Shown here: piece by piece, positions 42,915 through 50,783 of the stretch
Numbering within the stretch: the stretch's first letter is position 1
How the letters are laid out: the number at the start of each line of letters is the position of its first letter
DNA from: Sanguibacter antarcticus
Lineage (GTDB): Bacteria; Actinomycetota; Actinomycetes; Actinomycetales; Cellulomonadaceae
Length of the DNA stretch: 64,000 nt
Assembly: GCF_002564005.1 (NCBI RefSeq)
Contig: NZ_PDJG01000001.1
Location: 2,790,001-2,854,000, forward strand
Direction: 5' to 3'
Notes under the pieces: model-generated
Databases searched by the model: none
Told to the model about the DNA's origin: nothing
The model's input: only the letters and a program-made list of their open reading frames with translations
Made by a program: the position numbers and the translations under genes

Positions 42915-44692
42915 GACGGTTCCTCGAAGACGCCGACGCGGGCGTCCACGCTGAGGTGCACGCCCGGGATCACCGTGGGCGAGTCGAGCGTGACGACGAC
43001 GTCGTCCCCGTCGAGATCGACCTCGACGTCGTTGTCCCACGGCGACGGAACCCGTGCCTCGACGAGGCGCTCGAGACGGGCCCGCTCCACGTCGTCGCCC
43101 TCGGCGGGCATCCCGACGATGCCGATGTGGCGAGATCCCTCGTCTGCGGCACCGCGCGCGGCGAGGAGCCCGCCGGCCCAGAAGACGGCCTGCAGGCACA
43201 GGACGAACACGGTGAGCCCCATGAGCACGACGAACGGCAGCTCGACCGCGGCCTGACCCGACTCGCTGCCGGACGTCACGGACTCCTTCTCGGATGTTTC
43301 CTCGGGCGCCTTCTCGGGCGCTGTCTCGGCTGCCGCCTCGGGTGCGTCAGACGCTGATCCCTCGTCCCGGCTCGCCGTGTCCGGAATCGTCGTGTCCGGA
43401 ATCGTGCTGTCCGGGCTCTCCGCGTCCGCGGTCGTGGCGTCCGGGCTCGCAGCGCCGCGACGGCGTCGGGACCTCTCGCTGCGACGGGCTGCCCGTGCCG
43501 GGCGCCGGCGCCGTGGTTGGTCGGTCACCTCGGGCGGAGGCTCGACGTCGTTGGGGTCGCGCACCACCGCGAGCGCCGCGGACGCGACGGCGGTGTGGAC
43601 CGTGGTGCGGGCGGTGACGAGCTCGACGGCGTTGACGGCTGTCTCGAAGAGTGCGGCGCCGTCGGGTACCACCGCGGTCACCGGGCGCCCGAGGACGCGT
43701 TGGACCACCTGGGGGGTGACCTCGTCCTTCTTGGTGCGGCGGTTGACGACGATCGCCACGTCTGTGCGCTTGCGCACGGCGAGCCGTTCCCACTGGTCGA
43801 GGGTGCGGCGTGCGGCGCGCAGCGCGGGCAGGTCGGGGGTGAGGACGAGCACGACCCGGTCTGCCCGTTCCAGGACGGCGGCGCGTGGTTCGTCGAGCCC
43901 GGAACCGACGTCGACGACGGCGAACTCGGACTCGTAGCGCAGGGCGTGGACGATGGCGCGTGCGGTGTCGGAGGACATGGCTTCTGCGTGCTCGCCCTCG
44001 TCGGGTGCGGGCACGAGGCGCAGGCCGCCGGGCACGGGGTAGGTCGTCTCGCGCAGGCTGCGGCCCGACACCTCGTCTCCGAGCGCGGCGAGGTCGACGA
44101 CGGACTTGCGGGTGGACACCCCGAGGTAGCCGGCGAGGTCGCCGCTGGCGAGGTCGAAGTCGACGGCTGTGACGACGCCGGCGCCGCGGCGTGCGAGGGC
44201 GAGCGAGAGGAGGAGCGTGTAGACGCTCGTGCCGACCCCGCCCTTCGCCCCGGCGACGGCGACGACGCGGCCGCGGTGGCCGCCCTGGTCGCTGCGTCCG
44301 ACGGCGTCGTTCGCTGCTGCGGTCCACGCGGCGACGGACTCGAGGCGCGAGACGAGCTCGTCGAGCGGGGCCGTGCGGGCGACGACGGATCGTGCCCCGA
44401 CGTCCATGGCTGCGGCCAGCCCGTCCGGGCCTGCCTCTTCGACGAGCATGACGAGCCCGAGCAGCGGCAGCATCGCGCCGAGCTGGCGGGCGAGGGCGTG
44501 GCCCTGCCCGTCGCGGACGGTCTCGTCGACGAGCACGACGCCGACGTCACCGACGCGGCCTACCGTCTTTGCGACCTCGTCGACGTCCGACGTGACGCGG
44601 ACGAGCTCCATGGTGCCGCTCTCGAGCAGCAGGTTCTGCGTGCGCTCGTGGACTGCGGGGTCGTCGGTGACGAGGATCGCCTTGACGTTCAT
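42911..44692 (-). CDS. TadZ/CpaE-type ATPase fused to a TadE pseudopilin domain
   Basis: 593 residues from the ATG at 44692, which overlaps the CpaB stop. Residues 1-125 are an atypical receiver domain. The ParA/MinD-like ATPase (about 140-390) has the deviant Walker A 'AGAKGGVGTS' and 'FAVVDVGSGLDEPR'. A long low-complexity linker (about 395-475, 'DATTADAESPDSTIPDTTIPDTA') leads to 'SGSESG|QAAVELPFVVLMGLTVFVLC', a TadE-type prepilin motif and span (Gly479), and a 90-residue outer domain. TadZ positions the pilus at a cell site. A GTG at 43279 with AAGGAG three bases before it could give a separate 122-residue TadE. So the protein may be a true fusion, be split by the prepilin peptidase, or have an internal start. 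Confidence 0.8.
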   Translation of the reverse strand: MNVKAILVTDDPAVHERTQNLLLESGTMELVRVTSDVDEVAKTVGRVGDVGVVLVDETVRDGQGHALARQLGAMLPLLGLVMLVEEAGPDGLAAAMDVGARSVVARTAPLDELVSRLESVAAWTAAANDAVGRSDQGGHRGRVVAVAGAKGGVGTSVYTLLLSLALARRGAGVVTAVDFDLASGDLAGYLGVSTRKSVVDLAALGDEVSGRSLRETTYPVPGGLRLVPAPDEGEHAEAMSSDTARAIVHALRYESEFAVVDVGSGLDEPRAAVLERADRVVLVLTPDLPALRAARRTLDQWERLAVRKRTDVAIVVNRRTKKDEVTPQVVQRVLGRPVTAVVPDGAALFETAVNAVELVTARTTVHTAVASAALAVVRDPNDVEPPPEVTDQPRRRRPARAARRSERSRRRRGAASPDATTADAESPDSTIPDTTIPDTASRDEGSASDAPEAAAETAPEKAPEETSEKESVTSGSESGQAAVELPFVVLMGLTVFVLCLQAVFWAGGLLAARGAADEGSRHIGIVGMPAEGDDVERARLERLVEARVPSPWDNDVEVDLDGDDVVVTLDSPTVIPGVHLSVDARVGVFEEPS

Positions 44693-45405
44693 CCTTGAGC
44701 CTCCGTCGTGGTGTAGACCCATTGGTCTTCGGAGATCTCGCTCGTGTCGCCGGCGCCTCGCAGGGCCAGGCGCAGCTTGACGGAGAAGCTCTCGACGTAC
44801 GCGACCTTGAGCGCGTCGTTCGTCGTGAGGGCGAAGGTCACGGGGACGCCGCTCGAGCTCTCGAAGCTCGCGCGGGCGTCGCTCTCGTCGTCGACGTCGC
44901 GGGCGACACCGACGTCGATGACCTGCGCGTTGGACACCCACACGCGCGAGCTGGGCGGTGCGGTGTCGGTGCCGCCGACGGTCGCGATGATGTCGACCCG
45001 GTCGCCTGGGCTGACCTTCCCGGCGACGCCGGTCTCGGCGTCGACCATGACGGCGATCTCGCGGTAGCCGGGCTCGACGGCCGGAGGGGTGACCATCATG
45101 CCGGTCTGGACGGTCGTGCCGGCGACGAAGCTCGAGCTGGCGACCTTCCCGAGGATGTCGTCCTGCTCGTCGGCGAGGAGCGTCGCACCGGAGACCCAGC
45201 GCTCGGGCATCTCGACGGACGCGAGCATGTCCTCGGTGATGGCCTCGTAGACGCCGACGTCACGCGTGAGGCGCAGGACCTGGACGGACGGGCCGACCCG
45301 TGAGCCGACGTCGTCGACGTAGGTCATGATGCCGAAGAACACGGCGACTGCGGCGATGCTCGTCAGGACGATGAGCACCAGGCCTCGTCGCTGTCGGGGA
45401 TTCAC
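44689..45405 (-). CDS. CpaB/RcpC-like pilus assembly protein (SAF domain)
   Basis: 238 residues. One N-terminal span ('GLVLIVLTSIAAVAVFFGIMTYV'), a SAF domain ('ITEDMLASVEMPERWVSGATLLADEQDDILGKVASSSFVAGTTVQTGMM') and an RcpC/CpaB domain ('EIAVMVDAETGVAGKVSPGDRVDIIATV'). In Tad systems it is thought to work in the envelope between the membrane and the wall. It overlaps the zinc-ribbon gene upstream by four bases and tadZ downstream by four. Confidence 0.82.
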   Translation of the reverse strand: MNPRQRRGLVLIVLTSIAAVAVFFGIMTYVDDVGSRVGPSVQVLRLTRDVGVYEAITEDMLASVEMPERWVSGATLLADEQDDILGKVASSSFVAGTTVQTGMMVTPPAVEPGYREIAVMVDAETGVAGKVSPGDRVDIIATVGGTDTAPPSSRVWVSNAQVIDVGVARDVDDESDARASFESSSGVPVTFALTTNDALKVAYVESFSVKLRLALRGAGDTSEISEDQWVYTTTEAQG

Positions 45406-46205
45406 AGACGGACTCCTTCAGAGTCGAGGATCGAGGCGGTGGGGAGGTCAGAGGCTCGAGAGGGCAGGTCGACGGTCTCGGGATCCTCGCGCACGACGGC
45501 GCAGAACAGGCAGGCGTCGTCGACCACCGGCCGCTCGCACACCGCGCACGGCTGCGTGCCTGCTGCGGTGGTGGCAGCGGCGACGGCGTCTGCGGCGAGC
45601 CGGGCGAGGTCCTCGGGGCCTTCGGTCGTCTCGAGCCAGCGTCGCGCGGGCCAGGTGCCGCCGGTGATCTCGGTCCGGTCTGCGGGCAGGGTGCGCTCGA
45701 CGTCGGGCAGGACGTCCTTGCCTGCGCGGGCGACGACGAGGCGCGGCGACTCGACGGCCGGCGTCTCGCGTGTCCGGCGGACGACGTCCTGGTCGATGTC
45801 GACGAGGAACCGGGTGGTGGGCCACCACGAGAGCAGGTGCAGGCCGAGCCCGGGGTTCGGGTCGGCGAGCCCAGCGACCCCGCTGAGGACTGCTCGGGTG
45901 CGCACGGCGTCGTCCACGGCTCGGACGACCGCCGGGGCGAAGGTCAGGTCGGCTGCGGGCAGCGTGGCGAGCGCGGTGACGTGGAAGGACCACCTGGTCA
46001 CGGGGCTGTCGAGGAGAAGCACCGCGACGGGTTCGTCGGAGAGCGCGCGCACGGCGTTCGCGACACCTCGGGACGTCGGGGTGTCACAGACGAGGAGCAC
46101 CTCCTCGTGGACGGTCCTGACGATGTCCAGCAGGTCCTCGACGACGGCAGGGGACCACTCGTGGGCGGACGACGTGGCGCCGTCCGACCGGACCGGGATC
46201 AACAA
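45402..46205 (-). CDS. Uncharacterised protein with C-terminal zinc-ribbon, first gene of the Tad operon
   Basis: About 267 residues from a TTG at 46205 placed 8 bases after AAGGAG (46214-46219). No ATG or GTG is available near this ribosome-binding site. The main part is an alpha/beta domain ('VEDLLDIVRTVHEEVLLVCDTPTSRGVANAVRALSDEPVAVLLLDSP') that looks like a CpaE-like Rossmann-type fold without a P-loop. 'CAVCERPVVDDACLFC' near the C-terminus is a short zinc ribbon. No family is recognised. Its position at the head of the operon suggests a role in pilus assembly or its control. Confidence 0.6.
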   Translation of the reverse strand: MLIPVRSDGATSSAHEWSPAVVEDLLDIVRTVHEEVLLVCDTPTSRGVANAVRALSDEPVAVLLLDSPVTRWSFHVTALATLPAADLTFAPAVVRAVDDAVRTRAVLSGVAGLADPNPGLGLHLLSWWPTTRFLVDIDQDVVRRTRETPAVESPRLVVARAGKDVLPDVERTLPADRTEITGGTWPARRWLETTEGPEDLARLAADAVAAATTAAGTQPCAVCERPVVDDACLFCAVVREDPETVDLPSRASDLPTASILDSEGVRL

Positions 46206-46403
46206 CGTTGCTTCTCCTTGCAATGCTTCTGGGGAAAAGCGACCATTCGCCTAATCGGACCCAAACGCAGGCATACGATGTCATGCGGACAGGAACAATG
46301 TCGACGTTTGTGTTGAATTGTTCGTGTTCTATTCATGTAAACAACACCTACGTTGCTGAGCGGCCACCGGTCGCCCCGACGAAGACCCCCGGAGGACACT
46401 CTC

Positions 46404-46757
46404 GTGCGCACCGCCCCGCTCGCCGTCGACGGTCGGCCTGTCGCCACCACCGTCGTCGCCGACACCTACCTCGCCCGCCTGCGCGGCATGCTCGGGCGCA
46501 CCCCGCTGCCCGAGGCCATGTTCCTGGTCCCCTGTGCGTCCGTGCACGGGGTCGGGATGCGCACCTCGCTCGACGTCGCCTTCGTCGCACCCGACGGCGA
46601 GGTCCTCGGGACGGGTGTCCTGCGCCCCTATGCCTTCCTCGGTGCCCCGCGCGGCACGCGTGCCGTCCTCGAGGCCCCGACCGGGTCGTTCGCCCGGTGG
46701 GGGCTGACCACCGGCGCGCGCCTCGCCCGCCCCGACACCTCCCCTCTCCACGCATGA
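46404..46757 (+). CDS. DUF192 protein
   Basis: 117 residues from a GTG with GGAGG eight bases upstream. 'VADTYLARLRGMLGRTPLPEAMFLVPCASVHGVGMRTSLDVAFVAPDGEVLGTGVLRPYAF' is the DUF192 (COG1430) fold. The gene overlaps the prepilin peptidase by four bases (ATGA), a pairing that recurs near Tad loci, so a role in pilus maturation is possible. It is divergent from the main Tad operon across 198 bases. Confidence 0.8.
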   Translation: MRTAPLAVDGRPVATTVVADTYLARLRGMLGRTPLPEAMFLVPCASVHGVGMRTSLDVAFVAPDGEVLGTGVLRPYAFLGAPRGTRAVLEAPTGSFARWGLTTGARLARPDTSPLHA

Positions 46758-47380
46758 CGACGCGCGTGTGGCGCCGCCCGCCCCACCACGTCGCGGAGGA
46801 CGCGTGGCGCGAGGTCACCGTCCACCCGGTCGCGTGCGCGCTGTTCGCCGCCGCTGCGCTCACCGCGGTCGCGGCACGCGCGCTCCTCGGTGCGATCGAG
46901 GTCCTGCCTCCGCTCTCCCCCGGCAGGCTGGCCGCACTGCTGGTCGTCCTCCTGCCCACCGCGCTGGCCGCCGGGGTCGACGCGCGCACGCACCGTCTGC
47001 CCGACGTGCTCGTCCTGCCCGTCTACCCGATGCTCGCGGCCGTGCTCCTCGTCACCGCGCTCGTCGACGCCGACGGTGGGCCCGCGGGCCGGGTCGTGCT
47101 CGCGGGGCTCGTCGCAGCTGCGGCGACTGCGCTGCTCCACCTCGTGACCCCGGCCGGGCTCGGGTTCGGCGACGTCAAGCTCGTCCCCCCGCTCGCAGCG
47201 CTGTGCGCGTGGGACGGCTGGCTCGGACCGATGGTCTGGCTCGTCGCGTCGTGGACGTCGGCCGGGGTCGCGGCGCTCGTCCTCCTCGTGACACGGCAGG
47301 TCAGCCGTGGGTCGTCGATCCCGCTCGGGCCGCACCTCGTCGTCGGCGCGCTCGTCGCCGTGGTCCTCGCCCCGGTCTGA
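46754..47380 (+). CDS. A24-family prepilin peptidase
   Basis: 208 residues. Six or so membrane spans with the two catalytic Asp motifs: 'AAGVDARTHRLPDVLV' and 'GLGFGDVKLV' (GxGD). There is no N-methylation domain, as in TadV/CpaA enzymes. It should cleave Flp, the TadE-type proteins and probably the giant pilin-like protein after the conserved Gly. Confidence 0.88.
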   Translation: MTTRVWRRPPHHVAEDAWREVTVHPVACALFAAAALTAVAARALLGAIEVLPPLSPGRLAALLVVLLPTALAAGVDARTHRLPDVLVLPVYPMLAAVLLVTALVDADGGPAGRVVLAGLVAAAATALLHLVTPAGLGFGDVKLVPPLAALCAWDGWLGPMVWLVASWTSAGVAALVLLVTRQVSRGSSIPLGPHLVVGALVAVVLAPV

Positions 47381-47407
47381 CGCTCGCGGGCCGTGCCGGG
47401 GTCGATG

Positions 47408-47421
47408 GTTCCACGTGAAAC
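47408..47421. promoter_or_regulatory. parS: parS-type ParB binding site
   Basis: GTTCCACGTGAAAC, identical to the site at 22506-22519 and to the B. subtilis core. It lies 27 bases past the prepilin peptidase stop in a gap with no gene; here it has no long flanking arms, so its conservation is not a by-product of a terminator. Confidence 0.85.
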
Positions 47422-47515
47422 CTCGCGGGCGCGCACGAGCGCGCTGTCGCTGCCGATCACGAGGGCTTCGAGCTGACACGGTTCGAGCCTGCGTCGCCAC
47501 ACACCTGCCGAACGC

Positions 47516-48475
47516 ACCTGCAGGTCAACGCACCATCGCGCCCGTCAGGTCACCCACCCTGATGAGAACACCGCTATCTCTGAAGAGTATCGAGCGTGAT
47601 GCCGAACCATTCGCGGACCCACGACGTCGGAAGAATCCATGGGACGGTCGGCGCGGCAAGCCCCTCGGCGTCAAGTCCGACGCGCTCGGCGAACGACAGT
47701 GCCCGGTACATGTGGTAGCCCTCACTGACGACGATGACCGATGTGCTCAGACCGTTTTCAGCAAGCATCTCTCGGGAGAACGTGAGGTTCTCGAGCGTGG
47801 AGGTCGAACGATCCTCCATCAGGATGCGGTCCTCAGAGATGCCTCTCTGCACCAGGACGCGCTTCATCGCTTCCGCTTCGCTGATCCATTCGTGGGCGCC
47901 CTGGCCGCCGGAGACGATCACCTGCACGGAAGGATTCGCCAGGAGATAGTCCGCGGCAGTATCGACTCGACGAAGGAGAGACGCGCTCGGCGTGTCGCCG
48001 TTCACGCGGCAGCCGAGGACGATCACGGTGGTGGGCGACTCGGGCTGAGTGCTCATGGCGGTCGCCATGAGCAGGGAGAGCGCGCCGCACCAGAGGACGC
48101 CACAACCGAGGAGAGCGGCAGCCGAGACGATGACGATCTTTCCGCGGCGCTGCTTCATACGGGCGGACAGGAAGCGGGAGACTCTCGACGAGAAGAGGAC
48201 GACGACGGCCAGAAGGACAGAGAAGCCCATGCCGACGATGTTTCCGATGTTGATGATTCCAGAGATGGTCACGGGCTGGAGAAAGACCCAGAATCCATAG
48301 ACCGAAAGCAGCAGGAGGATCAGGCGAAGCGCATTGCGCAGAGTGAGCATCTTCACGGATGAATACTCCTGTTAGGTGAGAATACAGTCGCGAACCGTAT
48401 CACGAGCATCAGCAATGAGGTGTTCTCACCAGGATGGGCGGGCTGGGGAGCGCGGTGCTGGGTTGACCTGCAGGT
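47516..48475. mobile_element. 57-bp inverted repeats enclosing a YdcF-family gene
   Basis: The left repeat (47516-47572) begins ACCTGCAGGTCAAC and ends TGAGAACACC; the right repeat (48419-48475) is its complement, same length and gap-free, with roughly three quarters of positions agreeing and both ends perfect. The enclosed gene is less GC-rich than its surroundings. No transposase is inside, so it could be a non-autonomous cassette moved by enzymes in trans. I see no clear target duplication. Confidence 0.6.
47574..48356 (-). CDS. YdcF/SanA-family (DUF218) membrane protein
   Basis: 260 residues from a GTG with AGGAG nine bases upstream and a -10-like TATTCT (plus coordinates 48379-48384). 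Three hydrophobic segments in the first 100 residues, then the DUF218 domain: 'TTVIVLGCRVNGDTPSASLLRRVDTAADYLLANPSVQVIVSGGQGAHEWISEAEAMKRVLVQRGISEDRILMEDRSTSTLENLTFSREML'. Members such as SanA/ElyC act in envelope integrity; the reaction is not settled. AT-richer codons and the surrounding inverted repeats point to transfer. Confidence 0.82.
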   Translation of the reverse strand: MKMLTLRNALRLILLLLSVYGFWVFLQPVTISGIINIGNIVGMGFSVLLAVVVLFSSRVSRFLSARMKQRRGKIVIVSAAALLGCGVLWCGALSLLMATAMSTQPESPTTVIVLGCRVNGDTPSASLLRRVDTAADYLLANPSVQVIVSGGQGAHEWISEAEAMKRVLVQRGISEDRILMEDRSTSTLENLTFSREMLAENGLSTSVIVVSEGYHMYRALSFAERVGLDAEGLAAPTVPWILPTSWVREWFGITLDTLQR

Positions 48476-48818
48476 TCACTGTAGCGCTGGTGCAAGGGGC
48501 GGGACCCCAGGCGCCAAGATTTAAGCCGCTAGATGTTCTGGGTCATGACGTTGTGACACGCCGGGACATGCGCGCGTGTGGAAGGGGCAAGTCCCGGTTG
48601 TCATACACCAAAGCCTCACCCGACACGATCACATTCTGAGCCAGGCCGCGATCACCGTCCGGAACATCCACTACAGCTCCCCTCGACCACGCTCTGGCCG
48701 GGGACCAGCCCTCGCCTCACGCCTCTACGCACACGTCACCACCGCCCTGACACAGATCGGCTAACCTGACAAAACCGGCCACCAGGGGGTGGTCGGGTCT
48801 CTCATGAAGGAGCTTGCC
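48476..48818. other. Intergenic region upstream of the flavohemoglobin gene
   Basis: 343 bases. A plus-strand frame from 48576 to 48764 ends '...SGRGPALASRLYAHVTTALTQIG' and could be the tail of a lost gene, but there is no start signal and no family recognised. An inverted repeat CCACC-N4-GGTGG (48779-48792) lies shortly before the flavohemoglobin ribosome-binding site. No other structure is seen. Confidence 0.35.
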
Positions 48819-50042
48819 ATGCTCTCCGACAGCTCACGTCCCGTCGTCGGATCGACCTTGCAGGTGATCGCCGAGCACATCCCCCAGATCGCGCAGCGCT
48901 TCTACCAGCACATGTTCGCGGCCCGCCCCGACCTGCTCGACGGCACGTTCAACCGGGGAAACCAGGCACAGGGGACGCAGCAGGTAGCTCTGGCCGGTTC
49001 GGTCGTCGCGTTCGCGAGCGCTCTCATCAAGACGCCGGAGCAGCTGCCCGAGCACCTGCTCTCACGCGTCGCGCACAAGCACGCGTCCCTGGGGATCCGG
49101 CCCGACCAGTACGACGTGGTGCACGAGCACCTCTTCTGGGCGATCGTCGACGTGCTCGGCGACGCCATCACTCCCGAGGTCGCCGCCGCGTGGGACGAGG
49201 TCTACTGGCTCATGGCCTACGCGCTCATCAACCAGGAGCGCGGCCTCTACAGCGGCCGTGGCGTGCGCCCAGAGACGGTGTGGCGGCAGTGGAAGGTCGA
49301 GGAGAAGATCGCCGAGACCGCCGACGTCGTCACGTTCGTCGTCAAGCGGGTGGACGACCGTCTCGTGCGGACGTCGCTGCCCGGCCAGTACGTCACCGTC
49401 AAGGTCCCGATGCCCGACGGCGTGCACCAGCCGCGCCAGTACAGCCTCACGCGCGCCGACGACGGCGAGCACCGTCAGTTCTCGGTCAAGCGTGTCCACG
49501 GTGGCGGCCAGCCGGACGGCGAGGTGTCGTCGTACCTGTGCGAGACCGTGGAGACCGGGGACGTCTTGACGATGTCCTTGCCGTTCGGTGACGTGGTGCT
49601 CGACGACTCTCGCCCGCTCGTCTTCGCCAGTGCTGGCATCGGCATCACGCCCATGGCCGGCATGCTCTCCCACCTCGTCCAGGCGGGCTCTAACCTGCCG
49701 GTCCACGTACTGCACGCCGACCTCGACGAGGCCTCGTTCGCCCTGCGGCACCAGGTGCTCGCCGACGTCCGCGCGCTGCCGAACGCGACCGTGCACGCCT
49801 GGTACGAGCGCGGACCGGAGTCGTCCTTGCCGCTCGACGGCGTGTTCGAGGGCCTCATGGACGCCTACCAGATCGACCTGCCGGACGGCGCCGGGTACTA
49901 CCTGTGCGGGCCCCTGCCGTTCATGCAGGCGGTCCGCAGCGACCTCGTCGCCCGCGGTGTGCCGCCGCAGGACATCCAGTACGAGGTGTTCGGCCCAGAC
50001 CTGTGGCAGGCCGACCTGCTGACCGAGGCGTCCCCGGGCTGA
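48819..50042 (+). CDS. hmp: Flavohemoglobin, nitric oxide dioxygenase
   Basis: 407 residues; start at 48819 chosen because AAGGAG lies 6 bases upstream. Globin domain with 'RFYQHMFAARPDLL' and proximal His88 in 'HKHASLGI'; FAD domain 'QPRQYSLTRA'; NAD domain 'GIGITPMAGML' and 'YLCGPLPFMQAV', ending 'YEVFGPD'. It converts NO to nitrate with NAD(P)H and O2. In actinobacteria the gene is usually under NsrR; I could not recognise an NsrR site upstream. Confidence 0.93.
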   Translation: MLSDSSRPVVGSTLQVIAEHIPQIAQRFYQHMFAARPDLLDGTFNRGNQAQGTQQVALAGSVVAFASALIKTPEQLPEHLLSRVAHKHASLGIRPDQYDVVHEHLFWAIVDVLGDAITPEVAAAWDEVYWLMAYALINQERGLYSGRGVRPETVWRQWKVEEKIAETADVVTFVVKRVDDRLVRTSLPGQYVTVKVPMPDGVHQPRQYSLTRADDGEHRQFSVKRVHGGGQPDGEVSSYLCETVETGDVLTMSLPFGDVVLDDSRPLVFASAGIGITPMAGMLSHLVQAGSNLPVHVLHADLDEASFALRHQVLADVRALPNATVHAWYERGPESSLPLDGVFEGLMDAYQIDLPDGAGYYLCGPLPFMQAVRSDLVARGVPPQDIQYEVFGPDLWQADLLTEASPG

Positions 50043-50045
50043 GCG

Positions 50046-50699
50046 TCACGGGACGTCGAGCGGCTCGACGAGCAGCCTGACGCGCTCGTCGAGGTAGGCC
50101 ACGACGTCCCGGGCGGCGGCGTCACCGAGGGCTGCGTTCCAGCGGACCGCGAGCGTGCCGTCCGGGGCGAAGACGAGCGGGCCGTCGCCGGAACGGACCG
50201 CGGCCGCGTCGAGCGCGAGCTCGCGCCAGCCGTAGTTGACCGTCTCGCCGGGCCCGAACTTTCCTCGCAGGGCCGCGGCACGCAGGTCGCGGCGGGCTTC
50301 CGCCGACGCCGACTGGTGGTTGCGGACCCCCGCCTCGCGGGCGCGCACGAGCGCTCCCGTCGCGTAGAGCGTGCCGTCGGCTCCGAGCATGAGCGCTCCG
50401 AGACGCCACGCCCGCCCGACGCCGCGGAGCACGGCAGGTCGGGTGAGGCCCAGCAGCGGGCGCGGCTCGACGAGCACCGCGAGCGCCTCGTCCCGCGCAC
50501 CGGCGGCCTCGAGGCGCTCGACGGCTCGCACCAGGACGGCGCGAAGATCGTCGAGGGCACGGTCGTCGAGGGCAGGGTCGTCGAGGGCACGGTCGTCGAG
50601 GGCACGGTCGTCGCGAGCGCTGTCGTCGCGAGCGCTGTCGTCGCGGGACCTGTGGTCGAGAGAGCGCTCGCCTGCGGGGTCCTGCTCGGTGCTGGTCAC
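50046..50699 (-). CDS. Uncharacterised protein with N-terminal tandem repeats
   Basis: 217 residues from a GTG at 50699. Residues about 15-50 are tandem five-residue repeats (DDSAR, DDRAL, DDPAL) encoded by 15-bp repeats. The rest is a conserved-looking alpha/beta domain: 'LGALMLGADGTLYATGALVRAREAGVRNHQSASAEARRDLRAAALRGKFGPGETVNYGWRELALDAAAV' and 'GPLVFAPDGTLAVRWN'. No family is recognised. It is divergent from dapE with 84 bases between and convergent with the flavohemoglobin gene. Confidence 0.65.
   Translation of the reverse strand: MTSTEQDPAGERSLDHRSRDDSARDDSARDDRALDDRALDDPALDDRALDDLRAVLVRAVERLEAAGARDEALAVLVEPRPLLGLTRPAVLRGVGRAWRLGALMLGADGTLYATGALVRAREAGVRNHQSASAEARRDLRAAALRGKFGPGETVNYGWRELALDAAAVRSGDGPLVFAPDGTLAVRWNAALGDAAARDVVAYLDERVRLLVEPLDVP
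50547..50666. repeat. 15-bp tandem repeat, about eight units
   Basis: Units of the type GTCGTCGAGGGCACG and GTCGTCGCGAGCGCT follow one another without gaps inside the 5' end of the gene at 50046-50699. They keep frame and code for DDxAx repeats. Confidence 0.85.
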
Positions 50700-50783
50700 G
50701 CGACCATCATGCCGCGCGGCGGGTGGGCCGGGAGGTTCTCGGGCGGTGTGCCGAGACCGGGCGTCGTGGGCCACACTGGGAGG

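Noticed and set aside
47481..47490. tRNA T-loop-like GGTTCGAGCC
   Set aside because: No acceptor, D or anticodon stem could be fitted around it.
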